A DNA stretch of 64,000 nucleotides from Cornus controversa (lineage: Eukaryota > Streptophyta > Magnoliopsida > Cornales > Cornaceae), in the NCBI GenBank assembly GCA_026545225.1, contig CM048845.1, forward strand, positions 107,024,533 through 107,088,532, in the 5' to 3' direction. The notes under the pieces are model-generated. The model was not told the origin of the DNA and did no database searches. It saw only the letters and a program-made list of their open reading frames with translations. Positions 34,627 through 48,000 of this stretch are shown one piece after another (the stretch's first letter is position 1; the number at the start of each line of letters is the position of its first letter). The position numbers were made by a program, and so were the translations under genes.

Positions 34627-35262
34627 AGAAATTCAGGAATCATTTGTAAAGAATTCTGATTCTGAAATAATTCAGTCTCAAAATTGGATATCACAAATTC
34701 CCATCTCCACCTCCTTTGCGACCATCTCCTGAAATCATCAGTAATCTGTTTCCACAATTAGTAAGCTTGAAAAGGGTGCTAAAATAGTCGGTCCTACAAT
34801 TAGATAATCCATCTTATGATTCAAACCTACCATAAAGAGAAAACAAAGTAAAGAGCCTTCATTCCAATCCAGAAGCAAATATAATACAAAACATTTATTA
34901 TATTACCCAAAGACAAAAGCAACACATTAGAAGTCACAAGCTGGAATAAAACAAACACAACTCCTAAATTTTCTATAGAAATGATTTAATTATCATCATC
35001 AACATGACCCTCAAAGAAGGTAAAAAGGACTCACCAAAGCCTACAGTTTTGCTTTACACAATTCAGATAATTGTTTGAGGTGGTTACACGATCTTCAAGA
35101 TACAATATTTGCTGCAATACATGTATCCATGATACAAATTAATGAAATCCTAATAGGCCCAAGCAACCTAAGGTAACAGACAACACTAAATTTAAACTTC
35201 AAGCCCTTGAAAAAGAGAACCAACAGTAAGGAAGGCCCTGTTTGCTGGACTATATCTGCCTG

Positions 35263-38200
35263 CTAAAAGAATTTTAATTTTCCTTTGGTCACAGATGCTT
35301 TTGCCTTCTCCATACGACATAATTCTCTTTGAGTCCCTGTCAACCCAGAGCATGATTCACCGACTCCTAGAGTGACAGCAAAGTAGAGATAAATTGTACA
35401 GAGGAAAGCTAGGAGGGCAAGAGCTGTTAGGAGAAAGCGGTGCCGTCGGAGGAGCACTGAGCAGCTCCCTGGTTCATCCACTCGTGAGTATTGTCTTTTC
35501 AGTGACGGTGAAGAAAACACAGTTTGTCCCCTCCGGTGCGGAGACGATATTATGCCATCAAGAACCATGACTAATGCACTGACCTCCCTCCAATACACCT
35601 GAATAAGTTTTGATTGAGTCAAACTTCCCTAGGAAATAGCGACATACCAATGACAAATAAATACTTAAAGCATTTTAGGGGAAAAAGCAATTGAAGGTAG
35701 GGAATCCAAAATTCAGTATGTGCTCCAGTCAAATAATTTTAAGTTTTCACTGAGATGGCAATTTAGTGATAAAGAAAACAGACTTGCATTTATAAAGCAT
35801 TGGGCAAGAGAGATTAAAATTTAACATGACTTGCCCATTTAAGGACAATAATTATCAACAAAGCTACTAAAAACATTATCATAAAACATAAAACAAGGAA
35901 GTGAATCCACAACAATTAAGTTTAATTGAATTGAAAAGACTTGTTATTAGCATTAGAAAATTGAATTATTTACCTCAACACCAGCAATGAAACTGACTTT
36001 ACCCATTAACATGGTAAAGGAACAACAGGATTACAGCCAGCACTACTATAAGACTTTGTCTCATAGAAAAAGAATAAAAATGCGAAGAGAAATAAGAACA
36101 GAAATAAGAAATTTGGGACAATTACAGGTCCCAAATCCTCTTAAGTTCTCATTTCACAAACAACATAAATGAAGGGTATTTGGGTCAGCATCTCAACATC
36201 ATAACCATACAAGCATCAGCCAAGGGAAGAGATGCTGAAACCCCATTTGTAACCATTCAACTCATGCAAATCACCATTTCTCAAGACAATTATTATATAA
36301 ACTGAATCGTTTAATCATTACCACATCAAAACAATTGGAAATAAAAGGATTCAAGCAGGTAGAAGCCTGGAACAACAATATCAGTCCCACTCTGATAATC
36401 AGAACAAAACAAATTGGGCCAATGTGGTATAATAGTTAACAAACATATTGTAACTGAGCTTCCCTAGTCTAGACGTGAATCTCATTTTGACACGAGTATT
36501 GCTTAGATACTCCTTGACCCAGTACAAGACACTGACTTTATCACAAAGCAAAATACAATATGCCTGCTTGAAGTATACCACAATTTTTAGCATGATTCAT
36601 GTGGAAATCACTACAGCAACAACACTTCATAACATTCAAGAGGCTCCTCAACCAACTAAATACTTAAACTGAAGTGTTAAACACACTTGCCAAAGTAGGA
36701 GGCAGTATTTGTGTGTATGTGATTTTAACATTGCATTGCAGTCCGCCATTGCAATGCACCCATTCTATAATGCATTTTGATCTTAGCAAATACACTGTGA
36801 TCCTTGATATCTTGTTGTAGTCCTGCGACTTATGTACCCCCATTCTATGTTGTGCTGTGATCCTAATGACCATGAAACGAATGTAACATTGTGTTGTAAA
36901 CTTGTAATCCCTGTGGTCATAGTTTGGGTGCATATGTGTTATGATCCTAACGGTCACAGTATGGCCTACCACTGCATTGTTATCCCTGATGTGACAGTGA
37001 GGCCATTGAGTGTTGCATCATAATCCCATTCATAATACATGGGTGACTTAAGGGCAAGTTGAAGTGTGATTAGCTATGTTACATGGACTCATCCAAAATA
37101 CATGAAGTACCCATGTCAGACACATGACACTTTGACAAGGATATGGAATATGTCCTACACAATTTTATCGGATTATTGCTTCGAAGTGAGTGAAATGCTT
37201 ATGTAGAGCGATATGTTACATAAATCGTTATTTTAATCTAGAAAATAAAATAAAAATATTGAATATTATGAATATCTTGTAGTGTATCTGTGTCCTAGTC
37301 AAGGATCTAATACAACTAATATTTGGATACAGACTCGCACCAAAAACACGTATTGAGTCCATGTAATATAGGTGATTAGAGTTGTTCACCTTTTGTTCCT
37401 TGACCTAAAGAACAAGCATGGTACACATCAAGTGCCACGGATTGAGTCTTAGTTATCAAGGAAAGGCCACATGGTGCATCAAGCATATTTGATGGATGAA
37501 AACTAAGTACCTCATTGGGCATGTGCAAGTATACCTGTATATAATGAACATCCTCCAAGTACAAACAATTAAAAGATAAGATGTAAGTACTCTATTTTTC
37601 CCCAGATGCTACCTTATCTCTAGTCCTACCCTCTCAAATTGTTGCCTCAACTTTCTTCAAACCACGACTTCTCAAGAGTCCCGTTTATCATATTTGAGAT
37701 ATTTTCTCTCCGCTTCCCAACGTCTACATTTGACAACTCCAAAGGCAGATGGTGCACTCTTGAAGTGAGGCGGTCAGCAGGGGTGGGTGTTTGGAAGGCC
37801 ATTCGGAAAGGGTGGGATGTTTTCGCCAAGCACACCCAATTTAAGGTGAGATGTGGTAGGGAGTTCGCTTCTGGAAGGATGTTTGGTGCGGGGATCGATC
37901 CATCAAGTTCACTTATCCGCACCTATTCCGAGTAGCGGTGCATAAGGATGGGTTGGTGGCCGATTTTGGGATGTTCAATTTGTGAGGCAGTTCCACGATT
38001 GAGAATTGGGAGATATTGATGAGCTCTTGGCTGTTTTGTACCGTTAGGGGGTGGGAGGAAATGAGGTTGACAGATGGACATGGATGGAGTCCAGACATGG
38101 TCTCTTTGATGTGCGTTCCTTTTATAGGAGTTTATTGGATGATAGTGAGCCTTCTTTTCATTGGAAGGCTATTTGGCACACCAAGGCTCCTCTCAAGGTG

Positions 38201-41200
38201 GCTTCCTTCAGGTGGATGGTAGGTTTAAAGAAGATTTCAACTATTGATAATCTGAGGAGAGTACGGATTACTGCCAATCGGTGCAGCACGTGTAAAGAAG
38301 ATGAAGAGTCTGTTAGCCATCTTCTTATGCATTGTCCGGTGGCTCGTGACTGCTGGGTTTTCTTTTTTGCTCTTTTTGGTGTCCATTGGGTCATGCCAGA
38401 GTCCCCAAAAAACTTGCTCGAGGCTTGGAGAGGTTGTACAATGAGGAGGCAAGTCCGAGATGCTTGGAGGGTGGGGGGTTATGGCGTGAGCAGTACAGAT
38501 GGATTTTTGAAGTCGAGGTTCCATCTTGGGTGCTTAAATTCTCTATTCTTCATACGTTATTTTTTTGGGTTAATGGATGGGATTGTAAATTTGTGGGGGA
38601 TTTCATGTCTTTTGTTGATTCTTTGTTAGCTTAGTAGACCTTCTTGGTCTCTCTTTTTCTTCGGGCTGCGCTCCCCTTTTGAGCGTCTTTCAATGATAGT
38701 TAACTTATAAAAAAAAAAGAAATTATTAACCAATTGCACAAATACATGGTATTCTTCAATGATTGGCTCTTGAGGCATTTGAGCTTATAGTTTTCATGGT
38801 TTTGCATATTCTTTATGCAATAAACAACCATCCCATAGGTACTTGACATAATTTCACTTCTCCGTGTATCTTCATTGACCACCATGACTATGAAAGTGAA
38901 ACTCATTATGCAGTTGAGCAAATGGCTAACAGCTAACTTCCTTTTTAAAATTTGAACAGATATTAAATTAAAAAATAATAAAAGAGTGAGAGAGAGATTA
39001 TATTCTGCTGGTTTAAGTTCAACAAGCCACTTTAATCTAAATTGTACTATATTTCAATTGTAATTTTCATTCCTATGGCCAAATTCAACAAACATTCGAT
39101 TTATTCTCAAGAGAAATGCTTTAAGAGAACATCTTTAACACTATCTATCCAATCTTCAGCAATAAAAACATCAATTTGATAGATCCTCAGATTCACTAGT
39201 CATGTCTCAATGATCCTATATCTATATAGTTTCAGAATTGCAGATATGTCCATTAAAGTTACCATGGGTGGACTATGATTTAAGATAACAGCTTCACAAC
39301 ATCATACCTGGCCTCCTATTTGCTTTGGAAATCAATCGGCATATAAGATGTTGCCGGTATTTTATGTTACCTTCGACTAATGAACCAAGGTAGCATGACT
39401 CCTAAGTTTATATAGAAATTTCTTAATGCCGGAAAGGAGGAGATCAAGTCTGTTTCTGGAGCTCTATTTAATGCGATCACATAACGAACCTTTATATATA
39501 TATATATATATATGCATGATGATGATGTCATGAATGAAATGCAAATAATACTACCTGTAAAGTATCCATTGGTGAGTCAACCACAAATATCACACCCTCT
39601 CCAGCAATTTACAGCCCAAGTTCTCCTTCTGATCCATAATAAGCTTATCATTCGCAAGTTAAATCTTCATGCTTATAGAAATGCATTCAAATGCAAATTA
39701 TTGTTACCACACTCATTAGTATATGTTATTCTTATTTCAAATAAATTCGTCTTTGATATTTCGATCACATATTAGAAATTTTGCATTATTTAGGTATTGG
39801 GCATAACAATAAAACAATATCATAAAACTTCTATTCAATTACTTGTTCAAACTTTGTCATTGGGAAAAGCATATAATGCCTACTAGCCATATCACTACTA
39901 TGACTATTCCAAAAATGGAAAACCCATTGCACAAGGCTCCGGTCATTGCGGGGTCTGGGGAGGGTCAAATGTACGCAACCATAATTCAGCCAAAATGTTC
40001 TGAGCAAGGTTCAAAATATTCATCTTTCCAATCAAGGAAAACAATAATCTCTTTAATTCTTTGAGAGATTACTATTAGACCACTGGATGCATTTCATATT
40101 CTGCTAAGATCAAAAGTTCGAACCTTTCCCAGTAAGGATGAGAAATCAAAATTGAGCAAGGTAAGGGGGAAAAATCAGAAGTAGAACCTATATATCCATA
40201 ACCAGAAAAAGTTATATATTCATGTGGACTGTAGACATATTCCAAAATCCTTTACTACTACATTACCAACAAGATGCAACTCGACCCAGACAAGATATTT
40301 ATCTTGCCTCAAAGTTTTGTCTTGTTTTCCTTCATTTTATGGCATCATTGAATACCTAACCCTTGCATTCCCCAATTTTTTGCACATGAGCTACAATTTC
40401 CATTACATTTGGTTCTTCCCTTTAGGATGGCATCAATAGATTCAGCAGCCATTTTAGAGAATATGACTGACTGCCAAGTGCCAACTATTTCATACGCCAT
40501 GGATCCTGTAGCTGGTGCCCAACAACCCTGTGTTTATCTTTAATGCATGAGACCAAAAAATATTGTCAACTTCCTTCTATTGATGCAACTGCTAATATAT
40601 ATGTAATTATGATCAAAATTTTGCCTTTGGCATGAGAAATCCATATTCCTTGCAGAACTAAATCTGACAGTTTCAGAACATTTGAGTGCTGTAGATCTTG
40701 TTTATTTGGTTCTTTATAATACAAAGGACTGCATTGCAGAAAAAAATAAATGATTCTATCCATAAGTTAAGAGATATTCAATCTAAATCTAAAAGTAATC
40801 TAATATTCCATCTTAATAGACATTACAATTTCTCATTTGACCGCAGATTAACTCCATATCCAACTACAGAAAACAACCACCAAATCCAAAAAAAGTTAAA
40901 AACAAAAGATCAGAGTAAACCCATCATCAGCGCATTAGCCCAGACAATAATCCCAAAAAACAAAAACAAAATGCAAATAAACACCCCGAAAAAAAAAAGG
41001 CTAAACGCAAACAGCATAGATCTGCGTGAAAGCATCGATATGAAGCAAAATGTACATTAAAAAAAAGAAAAAGAAAAAAGAAAACCGAAGAAAAAGTATT
41101 GAAGATTACGAAATGGGAACTTACAGTTGAAGAAAATGAAGAGGAAGGCCCGTCTAACCGATCAGGTTCAATGAAAACGGAGCTGTTGGTGTTGTTTCTG

Positions 41201-41205
41201 TTCAA
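35263..41205 (-). CDS. Small single-pass membrane protein of unknown function (101 or 138 aa)
   Basis: The conserved part is encoded in one exon ending at the stop 35263-35265. If the first exon at 41205-41125 is used and spliced (AACT|GTAAG to TTCAG|GTG at 35598), the protein is 138 residues, exactly in frame, starting MNRNNTNSS. The short model starts at the ATG at 35568 (MVLDGIISSPHRR) and gives 101 residues, with the upstream exon as leader. Near residues 81-103 of the long form is one transmembrane helix (RFLLTALALLAFLCTIYLYF). It is preceded by basic residues and followed by a short tail with two cysteines (ESCSGLTG, ELCRMEK). Similar short proteins of unknown role occur in other plants, as far as I recall. 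The long intron holds a LINE copy. The choice between starts is unresolved. Confidence 0.72.
35599..41124 (-). other. 5.5-kb intron of the membrane protein gene
   Basis: Between the proposed donor at 41124 and acceptor at 35599. It contains the LINE fragment 37722-38718, a GACAC-type degenerate repeat (37080-37360), a stretch of imperfect TGTGATCCTAATGACCAT-like repeats (36820-37000) and a TA run at 39496-39513. No coding sequence other than the LINE is recognised. Confidence 0.55.
37722..38718 (+). mobile_element. 5'-truncated LINE fragment, same family as 12147-13184
   Basis: Plus-strand coding remnants: GVWKAIRKGWDVFAKH (37787 on), FDVRSFYRSLLDDSEPSFHW and KAPLKVASFRW, then the zinc-binding cysteine-histidine block RCSTCKEDEESVSHLLMHC, then the conserved tail VPSWVLKFSILHTLFFW. 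Frameshifts separate the blocks. It ends in an A run at about 38709-38718. No target duplication was found. Its relation to the inverted copy at 12147-13184 is clear from near-identical protein blocks and 3' ends (CCCCTTTTGAGCG...TTTCAATGA). Confidence 0.88.
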
Positions 41206-44200
41206 TGTATTACTTAATTAATCAATCTGTTCTTTTTTTCCCCACTAATTTTCTCTCTGTGCTGTGTGCGCGTGTCCTTCTGTCTCGGCTTGAGGTAAGG
41301 AATTTGCCGGGACAGGGAAGCACTTGCCAAAGTTAGAGAGATAAAGTCTTCTAGTCTAGAGAGAGAGAGAGAAATGAGTGTCATGCTTTGAAGACATTCG
41401 TCCTAATTTATTCCAAACCTCGAGAGACTGCTTCAAGTTAGTCGACGGTTGGAAGCTCCAAGAGGCGTAGGCGTACTGGATAGTGCGCTCCATGTAATTG
41501 ACTTGTATATAATGTCCTAAAAGTCCACCTTGAGAACCTTTGTACATCCCTAAATTCATGTAATGTAAAATATATATATATATATATTGGACTTTATGAA
41601 AAAAAATTGACAACTCTTATGCTTTGAATGACAATAATTAATTGACCCTTTTTAGCAACTTATTTTTATTTATTTGTTTAGTTTAGAATTATAAGGGGTT
41701 AGATACCTCCCAAAAAAAAACTTGCCATAATATGATTTATCATCTCTTGAGGAGGTAATGTAGATTAAAATTTTGGAAACATCTCTAACAATTAGCCGGA
41801 CAGAGTGAGAGCACGGCATCTTGTGAAATGACTAACATACCCTTTGACTTTATAAAAAAATATATATTTAACTTAAAAATTTTAAAGTTTGATACTTTAT
41901 AAATTGACAATTATAATCTTTTCCTTTATTATCCCAGTAATACTTTTATGCTATTGAGGTGGTGGACCACACACACTGTGCATAAAATCACTTTGGTACT
42001 AAATCGTTATTCATTCCGTATAATTACATCTCAATAGAGCTATAGAGATGAGGTAGCCACCAAAAGTCGATTTGGCCATGCATTGATTTCTGAATTGAAT
42101 GGTTTACAATCCCATTATCTTCCAAACTCCTTAAGCTGTCTTTCATGTTTAAGTAAAATAAAAATGAAGGTACATAAGGCGAGACATAATATGGAGAACA
42201 TGGGCATGGATGCATTTACTCAAATTTGATTATTGCGGCTTTGGTGAGCTATACATACATTTCATTTCAAAGAGCAGTAGCTCATTCAGGAGCCAAATCA
42301 AGGTACCCACCAAAACATGGTTGCATAAGGCAAGACTTACCCATCAGCCACCCTCCTCTCTACCCATTTCCACAGTTGATGTTCCAAATCTCTTTTCCTC
42401 CATCAAATTGAAAACTCACACAACCTAAATAACATGTTCAGATATTATATTTTAAAAGCATATTTCATCCTGATTTCTTCCATCAAATCATTTGCAACAA
42501 TTGGGATTTGAAATTCTATTGCTGAAATTGCACTAGTAAAAGAAAGTTCTCCGAACAAATTAAACTGCCATAACGATTATTAATTTTGCAGATTCAGCAT
42601 TCAAAACCTTTATAATTTTCTGAGTTCAATTTTCAATTTGCGCTTTTGTTTCATCTGACTCCTAAAAAATGAAAATGAGAATCAAAATGAAAACGAAAAT
42701 GATGTAGTGTGCTAATTCAAAAGGTGCACATTTTCCTTTCCTGTTTTGAAATAAGGCTATCACTGGCCTTCTAAATTATTGTATGGAACAAAAATAATAC
42801 GATTAAAGGAAAGAGTGAAAGACATGGATGTCAAGATAGAATTGAGTTGAAAAAACATAGAAGCATGCTATGAAAGTCCAGACAATGATAATAAATATAG
42901 ATCATTGGACACATTAGATGGGAAAAAACAGTAAAGAATTGTCACCAAATCAATTGCACCCTGCACAATCCCAACCTTTCTTGGAGATTTGGAAAAACTA
43001 TCACGCTCATTGACAAACAAGGGGGAATCAATTAGTTTAATCACCATCCAGACTTGTGCACAAAAAACCATACTAGATGACCAAGTGCCATTGAACTTCT
43101 CTCGGTCTTGTGTGGCTCACAAGAACTCAGAACTCCAACTGAAATTGCCTGAGATGAATCAACAAAATAAAATCAAACAAACAAGGAATTATTTCTAAAC
43201 CAGAAAAAGAATTTTACTTTCAAAATGAAAAGCCACAGATTCATCAACTAGTGATGACAAATCAGACCATGCACCAGCAAGTGCCAACACGTACAAGGGG
43301 GAAAAAAAAAAAGAAGACATGAAATAAGGGGAAAATGAGCATATAGTTTACAGACAAGTTAATCTTACTAGGAACTTAATGGGCAGCTGCAATAAACTGG
43401 ATATGAAACATTCCAACATGTGAGATGTTACAAATCATGTCAGCTAAATTATTGCCCCAGATTATTCAAGGCACTTACAATCTATGTTACACCAACTCTC
43501 CCGAATGAGTGTTCATGCATGACTCTTTGGTATTGCCTTGGTACGGATATGTATCTCCGATACACATTGCAAGGATATTTGATAATTCAAATTTATTAAT
43601 ATTCCTTTTGTTACATTATTGCTTCATAATAAACAAAGTGCCAGTGATGAAAACAATGTCATACAAAAACACCAATGTGTCCTAAAATTAGAAAGAGAAC
43701 ACTAAAAACTATGAATATCTAGCCATGTGAGCATAATTGAATATGAAGATTTGATAAATCCGAAATGTAGATACATACCCATTCCTACCACACACACCTG
43801 ACTCCTAATAACATGACATATAAAACAAGGAGAGGAGGATACATAAAGTTTTGAAGGCAAGGAGAGTCTGCCATTTCTGCAGGTCTGAAATGGCAGAAGA
43901 AGACAGAAAGCAGAGCTAGCAAGTCATAAACATTGAGTTCTAAAGAAAGGGAGAGGTTCCAATGAAACTGAAATGATAAAAAAGAGAGAGAGCAGAGCTG
44001 GACCACTCCAAAATGATGATAGTAAAGCCAAAACTACAAACTTGAACCATAATGAGGCCCATGAAGAGGAAGAACATACAGTACTCTCTCCATTGTCTCC
44101 AAAACATAACATAATGAATATGACATAGAACCAATTATCAAAAGCCTAGTTCTATCTAGCCAGATGGTCCAAATGACCTACAGGATAGCACATATGAATC

Positions 44201-45074
44201 CTGAAAGCAGGTAAAGAGATATAATAAATAAATGAGGTTGGTTCTGGTACAGAGGTATAATAAATAAATGAGGTTTGTTCAGAGAAAGCCAAATATCTGT
44301 TAAAAAAGTGCAATAAATAAATAAATAAAAATTAGTGATTCATTGTGAATTTGTGTCCTCAGTTCACCAACACACGTGGCAAATGTTTGAGAAAAAACAA
44401 TATACTCAAAACCTGTAAGCAGTGCATTACTCCTATACAACATAATGATCCAAGTTAAAGGCTGTAACCTTATGAGGGGCACAGAATAGCAACCCCATCT
44501 GATAAGGACAGATGGACTCATTCAGGAATATAAAGACAGAAAGAAATGTGTAACTGATTTGCAATTGTATATTAATGAAGGTTTGAGGACCCACACCATC
44601 ATTAGTATAAACTCTGACAAGAATACAAGCGTGATCTAAATGAGATCAACAACCTCCATCTTTGATCTTTCTGTGCATTTGCCTTATGTGCAAACAAGAC
44701 AAGAAAAGGTAGTGATCAATTATTTTTCACTAGCAAATGGTTTCTGCAATTTGGCAAGACATTTATAAAGGCTGGAATACAACCCTTGCATAACTCAATT
44801 TTTGGACCAAATTTCTCAATCTACAAGAGTGCAAAACATTGTACTGTCAATCATTGTGCAGTTTATATGACCTATTCTGGGTAGTTCAGCCAACAAAATG
44901 TTTGCCGTTTTCAATAAGGAAACCCACTATAGAGAAGATGTATCATAACAAAAGAGAGAGAAAAACAGATATGATCCAGCATCAGGAACACAAATCTTTG
45001 ACTGCCAGAAAACTAAATAAAATGCTGAATGCAAAACTGTGAAACCTGGAGAATATTGTATAAAGATTTACCAT
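41206..45074. other. Intergenic region between the membrane protein gene and RAD23
   Basis: 41206-41380 has leader-like CT/GA-rich sequence expected to be 5' untranslated region or promoter of the membrane protein gene. The rest is AT-rich with a TA run (41566-41587) and a degenerate repeat near 43545-43790. The ORFs at 43785-44134 are not recognisable genes. RAD23 3' untranslated sequence should lie just left of 45075. Confidence 0.5.
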
Positions 45075-48000
45075 TTAATCTTCATAATCTCCAGCATTCT
45101 CCAAAAGGTAGTTGACTGCCAATTCCTCATTGCGGTCACAGGCTAAAAATGCCTCAATGACAAGGGCTCTATCAAATCCCATTGCCTCAAGCTGGAGATG
45201 GGCGAAGAAAATTAATTAGTAAAAATAGTAGAACATACATAATATGAAAGGAAACCAGATACCACGGAGGAAATGAATGCATACTCGTTCAATTGCCTCC
45301 TGCTCCTCCGGGGTGACACTGACAGCATGAGGCATGTCCTGCTCAGGCTGATCAAATAAATCCCTGGAAAGAAGAAGCTGCATGTTACCACAACCAACAG
45401 GCAGGACCATGTTCTAAAAGTTGTAATCTGGGGATTGAAAACAGATATCAGTCTCCATGTTACATGGACTTGGGTATTTGTATCGGGTCTGGTATGTGTC
45501 TGAGTGACGGACATCCCTAATCGCAAATTTTAGGATAAGGAGACTCGGCTTGAAAAGTGTCCAAAACTTGGATAAGGGTCATGGACAAGTTTTGCAAACT
45601 TAAAAACAAGACGTTCTACTTAAAAATGTGATGTATCATACTGTTATTAATTAAGGTACTCTAATAATTCAAATTAAATGAAGCTAAATGGAATATGGTT
45701 AAAGAAGAGAGGTTTCATCTATCTTATAAATAGGGAATTCCTATACAAAAAATTTTCTTCTTCATAATTGGAGTATGTGTGTCGAACACATATTTCATAC
45801 CGATGTCTATGTCATGTCATGTCGACACGAGTACGTTGAGGGGAATAGGAGAGTCAAGGTAATGGAGGTTGGTCTAGTCCCAAAGGCATAGAAGCTCAGA
45901 TATTTTAAAAGGTAAAGCAAAGAATAAGAGCTCCAACACATGTCAGAAAAAACATGTTTATAAAATCAGCTCAACTGTCGCAGAAACAAAAATCAAATAC
46001 ATATATGATAGAAATATCTGATAATTGGGTTTTCTCTCTGTCACAGGAGATCAATCCTCAAGGGCAATTCTATTAAAACCTGATTCAAGCTTTTTAAAAA
46101 GATTACTGGCCACCTGAAGTAAAAATCTAAACAACATTATCTTCACCCATTCTTTGTGGAAAACTAGACACTTAATCTTCTGGCCTGTTTGGTACAGTTT
46201 TCTAAGAACACTTTTCTGTTTAAACTGAAAACCAAAAAACTGTACAGAAACTTGTTTGGTTGTTTTTCGAAAACTATTTTCTAAAAACCCAATTATAAAA
46301 AGGCCTGTTTTTAGAGAACTGCTTTTTATAGTTCACTGAAAATGAAAACAGTCTTCTGTTTTTTAATTTCATGAGAACTGTTTTCAGATAACTGAACCAA
46401 ACAAACCCCTTATTTCTTAGTATTGACCAACGATGCTCACAGGTACTCACCCTTCAGAACCTTCAAGAGGCTCATTTATCAACTGAAGGAACTCCGCCTG
46501 GTGCTCTTGAATTAGTCTTAAAAGTTGAGGGTTCTGCTTTCCTAGCTCCTGAAGCATGGGCTGTAACGATGGGAGAACCAAAAAAAAAAAAGACATGTTA
46601 ACTTTTAAGAAACGTAAACCATAAAAAAATTATCCAAGTGAAAAAAGAAAAATGTCTAGACCTGTAAAATTTGTGGGTTTCCTTGCACCATTGAACGCAA
46701 TGCTTGGAACTTGAATGCAAGCAATAAAGCAACAAACATAGAAACTTCAGTGTCAGTAGAAAATTCAATTAACATACAAAGACTTGATTAATATTCATGT
46801 GTTAATAGTTTGATCACTTTTAACAGATACCACATTGGTACTATAAATATTCACACACACACACAAATGCCCACTATGGTGCTCGAACCCTCACCTCCCT
46901 TTTAGGGAAGGAGAGATTATACCAACTGGACTAATGGCGAACACAACTTTGACAATAAGGAGGTTCCAGTTACTCCGAAGCAAAGCCTAGTCATCGAAAT
47001 ATGAAATCTATGTGTGCGCGCGCTCTTGTTAATTCATGAAAGACATTAATAATATAGTAGGAACTACACCTGTTGGTTATTCCTAAGGAAATCGAGGGAT
47101 CCAAGTCCACCAGCAGCAGCACCAGAAGGTGTTTCCTGGAAATATCCCAGTTTAAATAGTATAAAAACCAGAAAACAGTAAAAATGTGTAGTAAACGTCC
47201 AACCAAATAATAATGTTAGACCTGAGGAAACAGATTCAGGGGAGATGAATTAGGTACTCCAGAGACAGGTGCAGCAGGTACTGCACCTGTTCCAGTCACG
47301 GTGTTAGCCCCAGTAGCCACTGGCACTGCAACTTCTGCTGCTTCTGGAATACCCTGAAAAATAGAATATTATAAGTGACTAAAAGCCAACAAAAATTTTG
47401 GTATAAAAAATTTAAAACATACAGAATATAAGTAATCCACAGCTCGCTCTGGATTGTTGTAAGCAGCTCTAAGTGCACGGATAACGGTTTCCTTTTCCCA
47501 GTTGCCACCACCTATATCCATAATTTGTTGAATAGTCTGCTCAAGATTATTACCAGCGACTAAATTGGAAGCAGCTTGACCGTAGGTATCAGAAGGTGCC
47601 CTGGAAGAACAAAAAAATAATTGTTGTGACATCAAATTACACTATATATATATGTATATATTTCTAAAATTAAAAAAAAAGTTACTTTTCTTTCATTTTT
47701 TGAAGAAAACAAAAATTATCAGATCACCTATCTGACACTGCTGGCAAACATACAGATGTAAAATGAACATGCATAAATGTAGTAACGCAAGTAATGCAGA
47801 TTCAAACCCAATATGCACCTATTTCATCTAACTTTTGTGGTGAATCCAGCTCCAAAATCAAATCTCGAAGTATTCAAGGTGGGAAACAGTCATTTCAAAA
47901 CACCTTCCCAGCTTCACACATTTATGACTGACCTCCCGGCTCTCACTCCCAAAACAAAATAAACTCCAAAGTCTCAAACAACGCAATCATATTACTTCTA

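Larger units (their letters stand above)
32993..35262. other. Intergenic AT-rich region with short tandem repeats and a SINE head
   Basis: No gene is seen. It holds a 40-bp tandem repeat (33452-33560), an 11-bp minisatellite (33864-33954), a likely tRNA-derived SINE head (34349-34440) and a hexanucleotide microsatellite (34595-34626). The right part should contain the 3' untranslated region of the minus-strand membrane protein gene. Confidence 0.6.

Noticed and set aside
36820-37000. Minisatellite of TGTGATCCTAATGACCAT-like units
   Set aside because: Similarity between units is too weak and spacing too irregular to define an array by eye.
37639-37935. Host gene ORF of 98 codons
   Set aside because: The in-frame block GVWKAIRKGW is shared with the LINE at 12147-13184; this is LINE sequence.
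43785-44134. Overlapping hydrophobic ORFs between the membrane protein gene and RAD23
   Set aside because: Multiple short frames, no domain, no splice structure and AT-rich composition; probably chance.
46855-46942. Functional tRNA gene
   Set aside because: A and B boxes fit, but acceptor and anticodon stems do not pair; kept as a SINE head.
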